DNA of 64,000 nt from Ralstonia pickettii (GCF_001699815.1 NZ_MCGB01000025.1:310001-374000), one strand, 5' to 3'; numbered from the stretch's first letter, positions 16,115-25,728 are shown. The notes: generated from the letters alone by a model not told the origin. Made by a program: numbers and translations.

Positions 16115-18970
16115 ATGCAGACGCTTGCCTTCGCGCCTGGCCCAGCATTCCTTTCCCGTGCCGCCGACGCTGCATGGCGCTTTCTGGATGCGCATGCGCA
16201 ATCCCCCGGTACCGCGACGATCGTCGTGCCGACAGCCGCGCAGATTCCCGGGGTGCGCAGTGCCCTGCATGCCAATGCGCAAGCGGCCGGCACGCCGCGT
16301 TTGCTTCCGCGCATTCTGACCCTGGGGCATTGGCTGCTCGATTTGCCACCGGAAGCAGGTTCGCCCGCCGGGCGCACGCCGCTGTCGCGATTGCTTGCGG
16401 TGCAGCAGGCGCTCAAGACGCAGGCTTGGCTGCGTGAAGCGCTGGGCGCGCAGGACGATGCCGCCCTGTGGGGCGTAGCGCAGGTGCTCGTGACGGTGTC
16501 GGACGAGTTGTCGCAACGTTGGCTGACGCTTGATGCCGCACACAGTGGCGCAGATAGGCGGCCTGATGCGCTGGAGTCGGCGTTGGCGGAAGCGTTGGAG
16601 CGCACTTACGCACAATTGTCCGAACGCTTTCTCGGCACCGAATCGCGCATTGTGCTGACGTTCTGGCGGTTGCTTTCAGGCGCGGCGGACCCGATTCCAA
16701 TGCGGCTGCGTGCCATGCGGCGCTTGCTGGACGAATTGCACGGCCCCATCGTCTGGATGAGCCCGTCGGACCCTGAGGCGGTCGATCTGGATTTCCTGCA
16801 GCGTGCCGCCGAGCGCGTGCCAGTGCTGAGCATCGGCTACGACTGGAATGCGCCCGAGGCCGGCACATCTGCGACGCCTTCCACGCATGCGGATTTCCGC
16901 GACTTGCTGCTGCACGCCTGGCCTGAGTGCGCGACGGCCGCACAGGCTGCGGACGATGGCGCCGATGCGCGGATGCAGGCGCCAATCCTGCGCATTGCTG
17001 GTGCTACACGCTTTGAGGACGAAGCGGCCTTCGCCGCGCATACGCTGGTCGATTGGTTGAACGCCGGGCGCCGCTCGTTGGCGTTGGTGGCGCAGGATCG
17101 CATCGTTGCGCGGCGCGTTCGCGCATTGTTGGCGCGCGTGAACGTGCCGGTGCGGGACGAGACCGGCTGGAAGCTTTCCACGACGCGCGCCGCCGCAGCG
17201 CTCATGCGCTGGGTCGACGTGGTGCAGGGCGATGGCGACACCGCTGCGCTCCTCGATCTCGTCAAAAGCCCTTTCTGTCTGCGTGACGCCGATGCCGGCA
17301 CGGCCACGCCCGCATGGGTCGCAGAACTGGAGCGCCGAGTGCGCCGGCACAACGTTTCGGGTGGCTGGGGGCGGCTGCGCCGGCTGGTGGCGGATCGCCC
17401 CGCCAATGATGCCGATGCCGATGCCGATGGCGAAGCGAAGGTCAGCCGCCTGGCCGATCGCCTCGGCGTGCTGGCCGACGAAGCTGCGCTGTGGCGCCGT
17501 GTCGGCAGCGCGACGCTTGACGCGTGGGTAACGCTGCTGGCAGGCACGCTCGATCGTCTGCATATGCGCACCGGCTTGCAGAACGACGACGCAGGGCGCC
17601 AATTGCTCGATTGGATCGACCGCCTGCGGGCATCCATACATGGCAGCACCGATGCGGGCGCGCGTTTTTCGCTCACGGAGTGGCGTGCACTGCTGTCGAT
17701 GCTGCTCGAATCTGCGGTCTTCAGTGAGCCTTCACCGCCTGCTGATCGGCGTGTTGTCATCCTGCCGCTGAATGGTGCGCGCATGCGGCGCTTTGATGGT
17801 GTCGTGGTGGTGGGTTGCGACGATGCGCAGTTGCCGTCGGCGCAGCCGGAGTGGCTGTTTTTCTCCAACGACGTGCGCCGTGAACTGGGTTTGCCCGACC
17901 GCGCGCAGCGCTTTGCGCAGCAGGCGCGCGATTTGGCTGAAGTGTTGCTCAACCAGCCCGAGGTCGTGTTGACCTGGCAGCGCCACGGCGGACGCGGCGA
18001 GCCGCATCGCCTTTCCGGTTGGCTCGAACGCCTGCAACGCCGGTTGGCGGTGTGCGGCGTGCGTATTGATACGTCCGTCGTGTTGCCCAGCCTGCAGACC
18101 ACGAGCCAACCAGCCGGCATGCCAGCGCCGGCCGCGCCTGTGCTGGTGCCGTCCACGCTGAGTGCGGCCGCGTACAACAGCCTGCGCCGCTGTCCGTACC
18201 AGTTTTTCGTTGGTCGCATGCTTCGCCTGGGCGAGCTGGAAGAGGTCTCCGACGAGCTGGAGAAACGCGACATCGGCGAAATCCTGCACGCAATCCTGCA
18301 TCGCTTTCATCGGCAGTTGCTGGAAGTGCCGATGCATGACCCGGCTGATCGTCAGGCGCTCCTGCAGGCCATCACCGACGAACAGTTCGGCCCGCTGCTG
18401 GCCGAGGATGGCAACGCACTGCGCTTCTATCGGCGTTGGCTCGGTGTGATGCCGTCGTACCTGGCGTGGCAGGCCGCGCGCGAGGCTGACGGCTGGCGCT
18501 TTGAGGCTGGCGAGGTCGATGTCGATACGTCGATCACGTTGCGGGACGAGCGCCCGCTGCGCTTGCGCGGCCGTATCGACCGCATTGACGTGCACGACGA
18601 ACACGGCGTGGCGGTGCTTGATTACAAGACGCAATCGCAGATGGTGCTGGTGCGTCGCGCCAAGGCACCGTTTGAGGATTGCCAGCTCCCGTTTTATGGC
18701 GTGCTCGATGCGCGTGCAGTTGCGGGCGGCTGGGTTTCGCTCGACGGCGAGGCGCGCGGGGACAAGCGCGACGTTGCGTTGCCCGACTTCACGCAAGTCG
18801 TCGACTGGTTGATTGAACAGATGCAAAAGGACATGACGGCTCTCTCAGCCGGTGCGCCGCTGCCGGCCTTCGGTGATGAATCGGCGTGCCGTTACTGCGC
18901 GGCGCGCGGCCTGTGCCGCAAGGGATACTGGACCGACGGTGCTCCGCGCGAGCCGGAGAGCGCGGCATGA
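16115..18970 (+). CDS. addB: AddB-like helicase/nuclease subunit (PD-(D/E)XK exonuclease)
   Basis: The 951-residue protein is the probable AddB partner of a double-strand-break-processing helicase-nuclease that feeds RecA. The N-terminal half resembles an inactivated UvrD-like helicase, lacking a convincing Walker A. The C-terminal nuclease domain carries GEILHAILHRFH and the catalytic VLDYKTQ. Four Cys at 693, 925, 928 and 934 (RRCPYQF and CRYCAARGLC) match the iron-sulfur staple of AddB nuclease domains. The stop overlaps the next start by 4 nt (ATGA), so the pair is translationally coupled. A short GCCGAT repeat encodes a DADADAD stretch near residue 430. The assignment rests on motifs and gene pairing. 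Confidence 0.85.
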   Translation: MQTLAFAPGPAFLSRAADAAWRFLDAHAQSPGTATIVVPTAAQIPGVRSALHANAQAAGTPRLLPRILTLGHWLLDLPPEAGSPAGRTPLSRLLAVQQALKTQAWLREALGAQDDAALWGVAQVLVTVSDELSQRWLTLDAAHSGADRRPDALESALAEALERTYAQLSERFLGTESRIVLTFWRLLSGAADPIPMRLRAMRRLLDELHGPIVWMSPSDPEAVDLDFLQRAAERVPVLSIGYDWNAPEAGTSATPSTHADFRDLLLHAWPECATAAQAADDGADARMQAPILRIAGATRFEDEAAFAAHTLVDWLNAGRRSLALVAQDRIVARRVRALLARVNVPVRDETGWKLSTTRAAAALMRWVDVVQGDGDTAALLDLVKSPFCLRDADAGTATPAWVAELERRVRRHNVSGGWGRLRRLVADRPANDADADADGEAKVSRLADRLGVLADEAALWRRVGSATLDAWVTLLAGTLDRLHMRTGLQNDDAGRQLLDWIDRLRASIHGSTDAGARFSLTEWRALLSMLLESAVFSEPSPPADRRVVILPLNGARMRRFDGVVVVGCDDAQLPSAQPEWLFFSNDVRRELGLPDRAQRFAQQARDLAEVLLNQPEVVLTWQRHGGRGEPHRLSGWLERLQRRLAVCGVRIDTSVVLPSLQTTSQPAGMPAPAAPVLVPSTLSAAAYNSLRRCPYQFFVGRMLRLGELEEVSDELEKRDIGEILHAILHRFHRQLLEVPMHDPADRQALLQAITDEQFGPLLAEDGNALRFYRRWLGVMPSYLAWQAAREADGWRFEAGEVDVDTSITLRDERPLRLRGRIDRIDVHDEHGVAVLDYKTQSQMVLVRRAKAPFEDCQLPFYGVLDARAVAGGWVSLDGEARGDKRDVALPDFTQVVDWLIEQMQKDMTALSAGAPLPAFGDESACRYCAARGLCRKGYWTDGAPREPESAA

Positions 18971-21900
18971 GCGATCACGCTTACGAATGCGACGGCGCAC
19001 CCGTCTCGCCTGAAGCCTTCTCGCGCGCTGCGTGCGAACCGCAGCGCTCGGTCGTGGTGGAAGCATGTGCGGGCAGCGGCAAGACGTGGCTGCTGGTCAC
19101 GCGTATGTTGCGCTTGCTGCTGGCGGGCGCCGCGCCGTCGGACATTCTCGCCATCACGTTCACGCGCAAGGCCGCCGAAGAAATGCGCCAGCGTTTGCTG
19201 GACATCCTCGCGCAACTGGCCGCCGCCGACGATGAGGGCGTCGTGCGCGAACTCGTCGCGCGCACGGTGGACGAGCGCGATGCGCCGGCGCTGATTGAAA
19301 CCGCGCGAGGCTTGTATGCGCGCGTGCTGGAGTCGCCCTCGCGCATGGCGATCGATACGTTCCACGGCTGGTTCGGGTCGCTGCTGCGCGGTGCGCCGCT
19401 GTCGTCGGGGGTGCAGCAGGGCGCGTCGTTGCGTGAAGATGCCGGACGGCTGCGGCGTGAAGCGTGGGCGCCTTTCTGGCGCGGCCTGCTGGCGGAAGAT
19501 CACGCTGAGTTGCGCGCCGCGTATGAAACGCTTGCCGATCTGGTCGGCGATTTCCAGGCCGGTCGCCTGCTCGATGCAATGTTTCATCAGCGCAGCGATT
19601 GGTGGGCGTACAAGGCGCAGGCGGGCGGCCGTCCGCTGGCTGCGTTGGACGAACTGCTTGGCGACGATGCGACGGTCGATCCGTTGATCGAAGCGCTGCA
19701 GGATGCGGCATTGCTGGCCGACATGCTGCACGTGTCCGGCTGGCTTGGGCAGGGCGGTGCGGCCGAAGGCAAGCGCGCGGTGGCCATCGAATCGGCGGTG
19801 ACTGCTGCGCGCGGAATGGATGTCTCTGATGAAGCCGCGCGCGTACGAGCATTTGATGCGCTCTTTGCGGCCTTCCACACGCAGGCCGGCAAGGCGCGTG
19901 CCTGCAAGCCGACCAAGGCACTGATCAAGGCCGTCGGCGACGAACACGCGCGAACGCTGGTGACCCTGCACACTGCGCTCTGCGAGGCGCTGACCACCAT
20001 CCAGGCGCGGCGCCAGGAAGCCCGCGTGCGCGCCGCCAATGCTGCATTGTTCGCTCTGGGTGACGCACTCATCGATCGCTACCAGGCGTACAAACGTCAG
20101 ACGCGCGCGATGGATTTCACCGATCTCGAATGGGAAGCGGCGCGCCTGATGCAGCAAGACGACACGGCCGCCTACCTGCAGGTGCGGCTCGACGCGCGCT
20201 ACAAGCATCTGCTGCTCGACGAGTTTCAAGATACGAACCCGATGCAGTGGCGCATCCTGCAAGGCTGGCTGGCCGGTTATGCGGGCACCGGCACGCAGCC
20301 GAGCGTATTCCTGGTGGGCGATCCCAAGCAATCGATCTACCGTTTCCGTCGTGCGGATGCCCGGCTGTTCGATGCTGCGCGTGAAATGCTGGTCGCAGAA
20401 TTCAACGCGACCGTGCTGCGCACCAACCGCACGCGTCGCAACGCGCCGGCGGTGCTGGAGTGGGTTAACGCCGTGTTCCTGCAGGCGCGGGCGCGCGGCG
20501 ACTATCCCATCTACGCCGAGCAAAGCACGGCCGTGGATGCGCCTGTAGGCAAAGCGCTGCTGTTGCCGCTGGTGCCCGTGTTGGAAGCCGAGCGGGTCGA
20601 CGAAACCACGCCACGCGACACGCTTACCGAACCGCGCGAAGAGGCCGGCGATTCGCAGCGATATGCAGAGGGCCGCCAAGTAGCCGCCTGCCTGCGCGCG
20701 TTGCACGCCAGCGAGCGCATTCGCGAAGGCGGCGTCGAGCGCTCCGTGCGCTGGAGCGATTTCCAGCTGCTCGTCCGCCGCAAGCGCTACCTCGCCGATT
20801 ACGAACGTGCGCTGCGCGACGCCGGCGTGCCGTATCTGAGCCCGCGCCGTGGCGGTCTGCTGGCGACGCTCGAAGCCCTCGATCTGTGCGCGCTGCTTGA
20901 TTTTCTGATGACGCCGCAGGCCGATCTGTCGCTTGCACATGTGCTGCGCAGCCCGGTGTTCGCCGCCACGGACGATCACCTCATCGCACTGGCGCAGTTT
21001 GGCGAAGGCACTCTCGCATTGACATGGTGGGAGCGGTTGACTGCCTTGGCCGGTCAGGCTGATGCGTCGGACACCTTCCACTATGCGCATCGCATGCTGT
21101 CGCGCTGGCTGGCGGTGGCGCCCACGCTGCCCGTGCACGATCTGCTCGATCACATCGTCTACACCGGCGAACTCAAGCGCCGCTATGCCGAACGCGCGCC
21201 CGCCGCCAATCGCGATCAAGTGCTCGCCAACCTGGATGCGTTTTTGAAGCTCGCCCTCGATCTGGACGGTGGCCGCTATCCGAGCCTGCCGAAGTTCATG
21301 GCGGAGCTGCGGGCCATCCGCCAGGGCGACGAGGACGAAAGTCCCGACGAAGGCATGCAGGGCGACACCGATGCGCCGGATGCCATCGATGCCGAAGTTG
21401 CCAGCGAAGGCCTCGATGCCGCACAGATACTGACCGTACATGCCTCGAAGGGGTTGGAAGCGCCGTTCGTCGTGCTGCTCGACAGCCACCATAGCGACGC
21501 GCGTGTCGATACCGCCGGCATCCTGATCGACTGGCCGCCGGGCGCGCAGGCACCTACGCATTTCTCCGCGTTTGGCAAGACGTCCGAGCGGGGCCTCGCA
21601 CGCGATCCGCTCTTCAAGCAAGAACATGATCTCGCCGAGCGCGAGAACTGGAATCTGCTTTACGTGGCGATGACGCGCGCGCGACAAGCGTTGATCGTTT
21701 CCGGCGTCGCAAACAAGCGTGATGCCGCTGCAGCCCAATCTGTCGATGAGGGCGACGCGCCCGAAGTGGACGGCACGGCGAGCTGGTACACACACCTTGC
21801 CACGGCGGGCGTGGCGTCACCCGCGCCCATGGTGGATGGCGCAGCCGATTCGGCTGACAATGCGGCAGGGCCTGAGGCAGTCTCCTATCACGACTTCCGC

Positions 21901-22488
21901 GCGCCGCTTACGGTGACAGTGCGTGTCGGCGCCGCTGGCGCATCCGCCGAGGGCCCCGCCGATATCGTCTTCGACCAAGGCGCCGTCGCACAGGGCGAAC
22001 TGCTGCATGCGGTGCTCGAGCGCCTGACGCGTCGCGGCTTGCCCGAACAGGCGCCCGACGCTGAGACGATCGCGCGCTGGTTCAGCGCCACCGGCGTCAC
22101 GCAGGCCGACGCCACACGCACCGCTGACGCCGTGCGCAGAATGTTTTCAGCCGAGACGCTGATGCATGTCTTCGACCCTGCGTGTTTCGACGCCGCACAT
22201 AACGAGATCGAGCTTTTCGCTCCGGACGGTGCGCTGTTGCGCATCGATCGCCTGATCGAACGCGGTAACGACATCCTCGTGGTCGACTACAAGCTGCGCC
22301 TGCTGCCCGTCGAACGCGCCGCCTATGCGGATCAGCTGCGCGGCTATGTGGCCGCCATCTCGCCGATGTACCCGGGTCGCAACGTGCGCGCGGGCGTCGC
22401 CACCGCGCAGGGCGAATGGATCGACCTGGACGCGTTACCCAAGCCGGTACAGACGTCACACGACGACAGCCAAGGCGCGCTGTTCTGA
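18967..22488 (+). CDS. addA: AddA-like UvrD helicase/exonuclease
   Basis: The 1173-residue protein is an SF1A helicase with a C-terminal nuclease. Walker A is ACAGSGKTW (34-42); motif Ia is ITFTRKAAEEM; motif II is LLLDEFQDTNPMQW; motif III is VGDPKQSIYRFR. Motif V is TVHASKGLEAPFV and motif VI is LLYVAMTRARQAL. The nuclease has GELLHAVLERL and ILVVDYKLR. ATG 18967 overlaps the addB stop by 4 nt and is preferred over an upstream in-frame ATG at 18886 lying inside addB. With AddB it would resect DNA ends for recombination. A RecB identity is less likely because no recC or recD is adjacent. Confidence 0.88.
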   Translation: MSDHAYECDGAPVSPEAFSRAACEPQRSVVVEACAGSGKTWLLVTRMLRLLLAGAAPSDILAITFTRKAAEEMRQRLLDILAQLAAADDEGVVRELVARTVDERDAPALIETARGLYARVLESPSRMAIDTFHGWFGSLLRGAPLSSGVQQGASLREDAGRLRREAWAPFWRGLLAEDHAELRAAYETLADLVGDFQAGRLLDAMFHQRSDWWAYKAQAGGRPLAALDELLGDDATVDPLIEALQDAALLADMLHVSGWLGQGGAAEGKRAVAIESAVTAARGMDVSDEAARVRAFDALFAAFHTQAGKARACKPTKALIKAVGDEHARTLVTLHTALCEALTTIQARRQEARVRAANAALFALGDALIDRYQAYKRQTRAMDFTDLEWEAARLMQQDDTAAYLQVRLDARYKHLLLDEFQDTNPMQWRILQGWLAGYAGTGTQPSVFLVGDPKQSIYRFRRADARLFDAAREMLVAEFNATVLRTNRTRRNAPAVLEWVNAVFLQARARGDYPIYAEQSTAVDAPVGKALLLPLVPVLEAERVDETTPRDTLTEPREEAGDSQRYAEGRQVAACLRALHASERIREGGVERSVRWSDFQLLVRRKRYLADYERALRDAGVPYLSPRRGGLLATLEALDLCALLDFLMTPQADLSLAHVLRSPVFAATDDHLIALAQFGEGTLALTWWERLTALAGQADASDTFHYAHRMLSRWLAVAPTLPVHDLLDHIVYTGELKRRYAERAPAANRDQVLANLDAFLKLALDLDGGRYPSLPKFMAELRAIRQGDEDESPDEGMQGDTDAPDAIDAEVASEGLDAAQILTVHASKGLEAPFVVLLDSHHSDARVDTAGILIDWPPGAQAPTHFSAFGKTSERGLARDPLFKQEHDLAERENWNLLYVAMTRARQALIVSGVANKRDAAAAQSVDEGDAPEVDGTASWYTHLATAGVASPAPMVDGAADSADNAAGPEAVSYHDFRAPLTVTVRVGAAGASAEGPADIVFDQGAVAQGELLHAVLERLTRRGLPEQAPDAETIARWFSATGVTQADATRTADAVRRMFSAETLMHVFDPACFDAAHNEIELFAPDGALLRIDRLIERGNDILVVDYKLRLLPVERAAYADQLRGYVAAISPMYPGRNVRAGVATAQGEWIDLDALPKPVQTSHDDSQGALF

Positions 22489-22553
22489 TGCGGGCGGCAC
22501 AGACGACACAGACGAAAAAGGGGAGGGTGATGCGGGAGGAGGAAAGAGAAGGG

Positions 22554-22651
22554 GGACGAGCCTGACCCTCGGCACTGGCGGAAAACGGCTGTGGCTGCTT
22601 CGTTCCCGACCTGACCAGGTTGACCGCGCCACCATGCGAGGAGGCCCGTCC
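22554..22651 (-). ncRNA. ffs: Signal recognition particle 4.5S RNA
   Basis: On the minus strand the sequence contains the universally conserved domain IV core GGTCAGG and GAACGAAGCAGCC. The ends GGACGGGCCT and AGGCTCGTCC pair with one G-U, defining about 98 nt, the normal small bacterial SRP RNA size. It binds Ffh for co-translational membrane targeting. It lies antisense between addA and dnaX. A -10 box lies 7 nt upstream of the predicted 5' end, supporting the boundary. Confidence 0.93.
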
Positions 22652-22658
22652 GACCGCC

Positions 22659-22664
22659 ATTGTA
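22659..22664 (-). promoter_or_regulatory. -10 box of the 4.5S RNA promoter
   Basis: TACAAT on the minus strand lies 7 nt upstream of the structure-defined 5' end of the SRP RNA. A poor -35 candidate (TTCAAG) lies at 18-19 bp spacing. Confidence 0.6.
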
Positions 22665-22760
22665 ACCGACTCGCACGTCCCCACTTGAATATCCTTGCAA
22701 TTCGCTCGGCGCGCATGGAGGTTGACGCCTCCAAAACCGCGTCGGAAATCCACCTCGCTT

Positions 22761-22769
22761 TGCTACAAT
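22761..22769 (+). promoter_or_regulatory. Extended -10 promoter at the dnaX start
   Basis: TGCTACAAT ends 7 nt before the dnaX ATG, so transcription would start at or within a base or two of the start codon. Confidence 0.5.
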
Positions 22770-22776
22770 CCGCCGC

Positions 22777-24972
22777 ATGAGTTATCAAGTGCTCGCCCGC
22801 AAGTGGCGCCCTCGCGATTTCACCACGCTGGTCGGTCAGGAACACGTGGTGAAAGCGCTCACGCATGCGCTCGAACAGCAGCGCCTGCACCACGCATACC
22901 TGTTCACGGGTACGCGCGGTGTCGGCAAGACGACGCTGTCGCGCATCCTTGCCAAATCGCTCAATTGCGTCGGCGCGGACGGGCAGGGCGGCATCACTGC
23001 GCAGCCGTGCGGCGTGTGCCGCGCCTGCACTGAAATCGATGCCGGGCGCTTTGTCGATTACATCGAGATGGATGCCGCCTCCAACCGCGGCGTCGACGAG
23101 ATGGCCCAGTTGCTGGACCGCGCGGTCTATGCACCCACAAGCGGCCGCTTCAAGGTCTACATGATCGACGAAGTGCACATGCTGACCAACCACGCCTTCA
23201 ATGCGATGCTGAAGACGCTGGAAGAGCCGCCCGAGCACGTCAAGTTCATCCTCGCGACCACCGATCCGCAGAAGATTCCGGTGACGGTGCTGTCGCGCTG
23301 CCTGCAGTTCAACCTCAAGCAGATGCCGCCGGGGCACATCGTGTCTCACCTCGATCGCATCCTTGGCGAAGAGGGCATCGCCCACGAGCCGAACGCGCTG
23401 CGTCTGCTGGCCGCCGCCGCCCAGGGTTCGATGCGTGATGCGCTGTCGCTCACCGACCAGGCCATCGCGTACAGCGCCGGCGACGTGAGCGAAGCCGCCG
23501 TGCGCGGCATGCTCGGCGCGATTGATCAGAGCTACCTCGTGCGCCTGCTCGATGCACTGGCCGATGAGAACGGCGCCGCGCTTGTCGAGATTGCCGACGA
23601 AATGGCCGGGCGCAGTCTGAGCTTCTCGGGCGCGCTGCAGGATCTTGCATCCCTGCTGCAGAAGATTGCGCTGGCGCAGGTCGTGCCCGCCGCTGTGCAG
23701 GACGATTGGCCAGAGGCTGATGATGTACGCCGCCTTGCCGAGCGGTTCGATGCGCAGTCCGTGCAACTGTTCTACCAGTTTGCCAACCTGGGCCGCAACG
23801 AATTGGCGCTCGCGCCGGATGAGTACGCCGGCTTCACGATGACGCTGCTGCGCATGCTTGCGTTCCAGCCCGGGCAGTCGGGTGGGGACACGGCGCCGCC
23901 TTCTGGCGGTGGCGGCGGGAAGCGCGCGATGCCGTTGGCTGCAACGCCAGCCGCATCGACGCGTCCGGCGGTTACGGCGACTGCGCCTGTGGCGGCGCCG
24001 GTTGCTCAGGTGGCGCCGGTGGCGGTGCGTCCGGAGCCGGTGGTCGAGGCGCCGCGTGCGACTTATCAGGCAACACCGCCGGCGCCTGCGCCCGTTGCTG
24101 CGGTTGCGCACACGCCGGCTGCAGCGCCAGCGCGTCGCTCGCCGGCGATGGAAGCCTTGGCCGCAGCCCGCCAGGCTTCGAACCGTGGCCGTGGCGGTGC
24201 TTCCGCACCTGTCGCCTCGCCGGTAGCCGCGCCTGCGCCTGCCGCACGTCCAGCTGCGCCCGCTGTGGGTCCACGTCCGAATCCTGCTGCTGCTGCGCCG
24301 GCATCCGCGCCGCCGCGCCGCGAACAGCCGGCTGGCGCTGCCGCTGCGTCCGATGACGGGCCGCCGCCCTGGGATGAAATGCCAGGCGAATTTGCTTCGC
24401 CGCCGCTTGACGAGATGGACGCCGCGTTTGCCGGCTGGGATTCCGCGTCGAGCATGCGCCCCGGTGCGCCTGAACCGGCAGCACGTCCAGCGCAGATCGA
24501 GGCGCCGTCAGCCGCGCTTGTGCCGGTCACGACGATCGCCCCGGAGCCGTTCGCCGCTGCTACGCCGCCTGATCTGAGCGCCAGCAGTCTTACAACGTTC
24601 GACGGCAGTTGGCCGGCGCTGGCGGCCAGCCTGCCGATCCGCGGCCTGGCTCAACAGCTGGCTTACCAGAGCGAGTTGGTGGCCGTGGAAGGCGCCACGA
24701 TGCGCCTGCGTGTTCCGTTGCCCCCGCTGACCGACGCCAATGTCGTCGAGCGTCTGGAGGCAGCACTCACGGAACACTTCAGCACGCCCGTTCGCGTGGC
24801 GTGTGATATCGGACCGGCGCGCGCCACCGCGGCGGCGGTGGACGCCGAGCAGCGCGCCGAGCGCCAACGTAGTGCCGAAGACGCCATCGCCGCCAACCCG
24901 TTTGTTCAGGCTCTGGTCCGGGACTTTGCTGCGCAGGTCGTCCCCGGATCGATCCAACCGCACGCGCACTGA
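22777..24972 (+). CDS. dnaX: DNA polymerase III subunit tau (DnaX)
   Basis: The 731-residue ATPase organises the replicase clamp loader. Walker A is GTRGVGKTT (45-53), the zinc module has Cys at 64, 78, 81 and 84, and the DEVH Walker B and SRC sensor (LSRCLQF) follow. Domain III ends near residue 365. A long Ala/Pro-rich linker (about 375-600) precedes the alpha-binding C-terminal domain. No A-AAA-AAG type slippery site was found after domain III, so a gamma form by frameshifting is not evident. It heads a probable operon with ybaB, a small monooxygenase-like gene and recR. The start is immediately downstream of an extended -10 box. Confidence 0.95.
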   Translation: MSYQVLARKWRPRDFTTLVGQEHVVKALTHALEQQRLHHAYLFTGTRGVGKTTLSRILAKSLNCVGADGQGGITAQPCGVCRACTEIDAGRFVDYIEMDAASNRGVDEMAQLLDRAVYAPTSGRFKVYMIDEVHMLTNHAFNAMLKTLEEPPEHVKFILATTDPQKIPVTVLSRCLQFNLKQMPPGHIVSHLDRILGEEGIAHEPNALRLLAAAAQGSMRDALSLTDQAIAYSAGDVSEAAVRGMLGAIDQSYLVRLLDALADENGAALVEIADEMAGRSLSFSGALQDLASLLQKIALAQVVPAAVQDDWPEADDVRRLAERFDAQSVQLFYQFANLGRNELALAPDEYAGFTMTLLRMLAFQPGQSGGDTAPPSGGGGGKRAMPLAATPAASTRPAVTATAPVAAPVAQVAPVAVRPEPVVEAPRATYQATPPAPAPVAAVAHTPAAAPARRSPAMEALAAARQASNRGRGGASAPVASPVAAPAPAARPAAPAVGPRPNPAAAAPASAPPRREQPAGAAAASDDGPPPWDEMPGEFASPPLDEMDAAFAGWDSASSMRPGAPEPAARPAQIEAPSAALVPVTTIAPEPFAAATPPDLSASSLTTFDGSWPALAASLPIRGLAQQLAYQSELVAVEGATMRLRVPLPPLTDANVVERLEAALTEHFSTPVRVACDIGPARATAAAVDAEQRAERQRSAEDAIAANPFVQALVRDFAAQVVPGSIQPHAH

Positions 24973-25057
24973 ACGGAATTTCAGGACTGAACATTGAACC
25001 CCGGCGTGCCCCGCTGAGCGGCACGCCTTGCACGACCCATTCCAAGGAGCAATGACC

Positions 25058-25405
25058 ATGATGAAAGGCCAGATCGCCGGGCTGATGAAGCAGGCCCAGC
25101 AGATGCAGGAAAACATGAAAAAGGCGCAGGAGCAGCTCGCCCTGATCGAGGTGGAAGGCGTGTCCGGCGCGGGCCTCGTGAAGGTAGTGATGACCTGCAA
25201 AAACGACGTGAAGCGTGTGTCGATCGACCCGAGCCTGCTGGCCGAAGGCGAAGACAAGGATCTGCTGGAAGACCTGATCGCCGCCGCATTCAACGACGCC
25301 GTGCGCAAGGCCGAGGCCACCACGCAAGAGAAGATGGGTTCGCTCACTTCAGGCCTGGGCGGTATGGCCGGCATGCTGCCGCCCGGCTTCAAGCTGCCCT
25401 TCTAA
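25058..25405 (+). CDS. ybaB: YbaB/EbfC family nucleoid-associated protein
   Basis: The 115-residue DNA-binding protein has the family pattern [19 protein letters not shown], a long helix, then [11 protein letters not shown] and a Gly/Met-rich C-terminus ([17 protein letters not shown]). YbaB/EbfC dimers bind DNA and act as nucleoid or regulatory proteins. ATG 25058 is 8 nt from AGGAG, which is better spacing than the in-frame ATG at 25052; a further ATG follows at 25061. The dnaX-ybaB-recR order is widely conserved and suggests a link to replication or repair. Confidence 0.93.
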   Translation: MMKGQIAGLMKQAQQMQENMKKAQEQLALIEVEGVSGAGLVKVVMTCKNDVKRVSIDPSLLAEGEDKDLLEDLIAAAFNDAVRKAEATTQEKMGSLTSGLGGMAGMLPPGFKLPF

Positions 25406-25428
25406 GCAACGCCCGCCAGGATTGCGCC

Positions 25429-25728
25429 ATGGTGCTGGAATCTGCACTGCTGCACGTCACGCCCGGCCAGGAAGCCGCCTTCGAGACGGCCTTCGGCGAG
25501 GCTCGCCACATCATCGGTGCGATGCAGGGCTTCGTTTCGCTGTCGCTGTCGCGCTGCATGGAGAAGACGAGCGACTATCTGTTGCTGGTGCAGTGGCAGA
25601 CGCTGGAAGACCACACCATCGGCTTTCGGCAATCGCCCGAGTACCAGCGCTGGCGTGCGCTGCTGCACCACTTCTATGATCCGATGCCGGAAGTGCTGCA
25701 CCACACGACTGTTGTGGAGCACGCGTGA
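25429..25728 (+). CDS. Small protein of the antibiotic biosynthesis monooxygenase (ABM) fold
   Basis: The 99-residue protein resembles dimeric alpha/beta-barrel ABM proteins: an N-terminal strand [12 protein letters not shown], a helix with [12 protein letters not shown], the strand FVSLSLSR, then [20 protein letters not shown] and a C-terminal helix. Many such proteins are heme-degrading or quinol monooxygenases, others are of unknown role. It is inserted between ybaB and recR, and its TGA overlaps the recR ATG by one base, so it belongs to the dnaX operon transcriptionally. No function in replication is known to me. Confidence 0.8.
   Translation: MVLESALLHVTPGQEAAFETAFGEARHIIGAMQGFVSLSLSRCMEKTSDYLLLVQWQTLEDHTIGFRQSPEYQRWRALLHHFYDPMPEVLHHTTVVEHA

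Noticed and set aside
17407-17431. GCCGAT tandem repeats within addB
   Set aside because: Fewer than four copies encoding an in-frame Asp-Ala run; a simple coding microrepeat without sign of being a functional array.
18892-21795. A 967-codon open frame antisense to addA
   Set aside because: It is a GC-bias shadow: the opposite strand has all helicase and nuclease motifs in order, while the antisense product resembles no family and is His/Arg-rich.
22456-24111. A 551-codon open frame antisense to dnaX
   Set aside because: It overlaps both the SRP RNA and the conserved DnaX ATPase domain, and its translation is Arg/His-rich low complexity.
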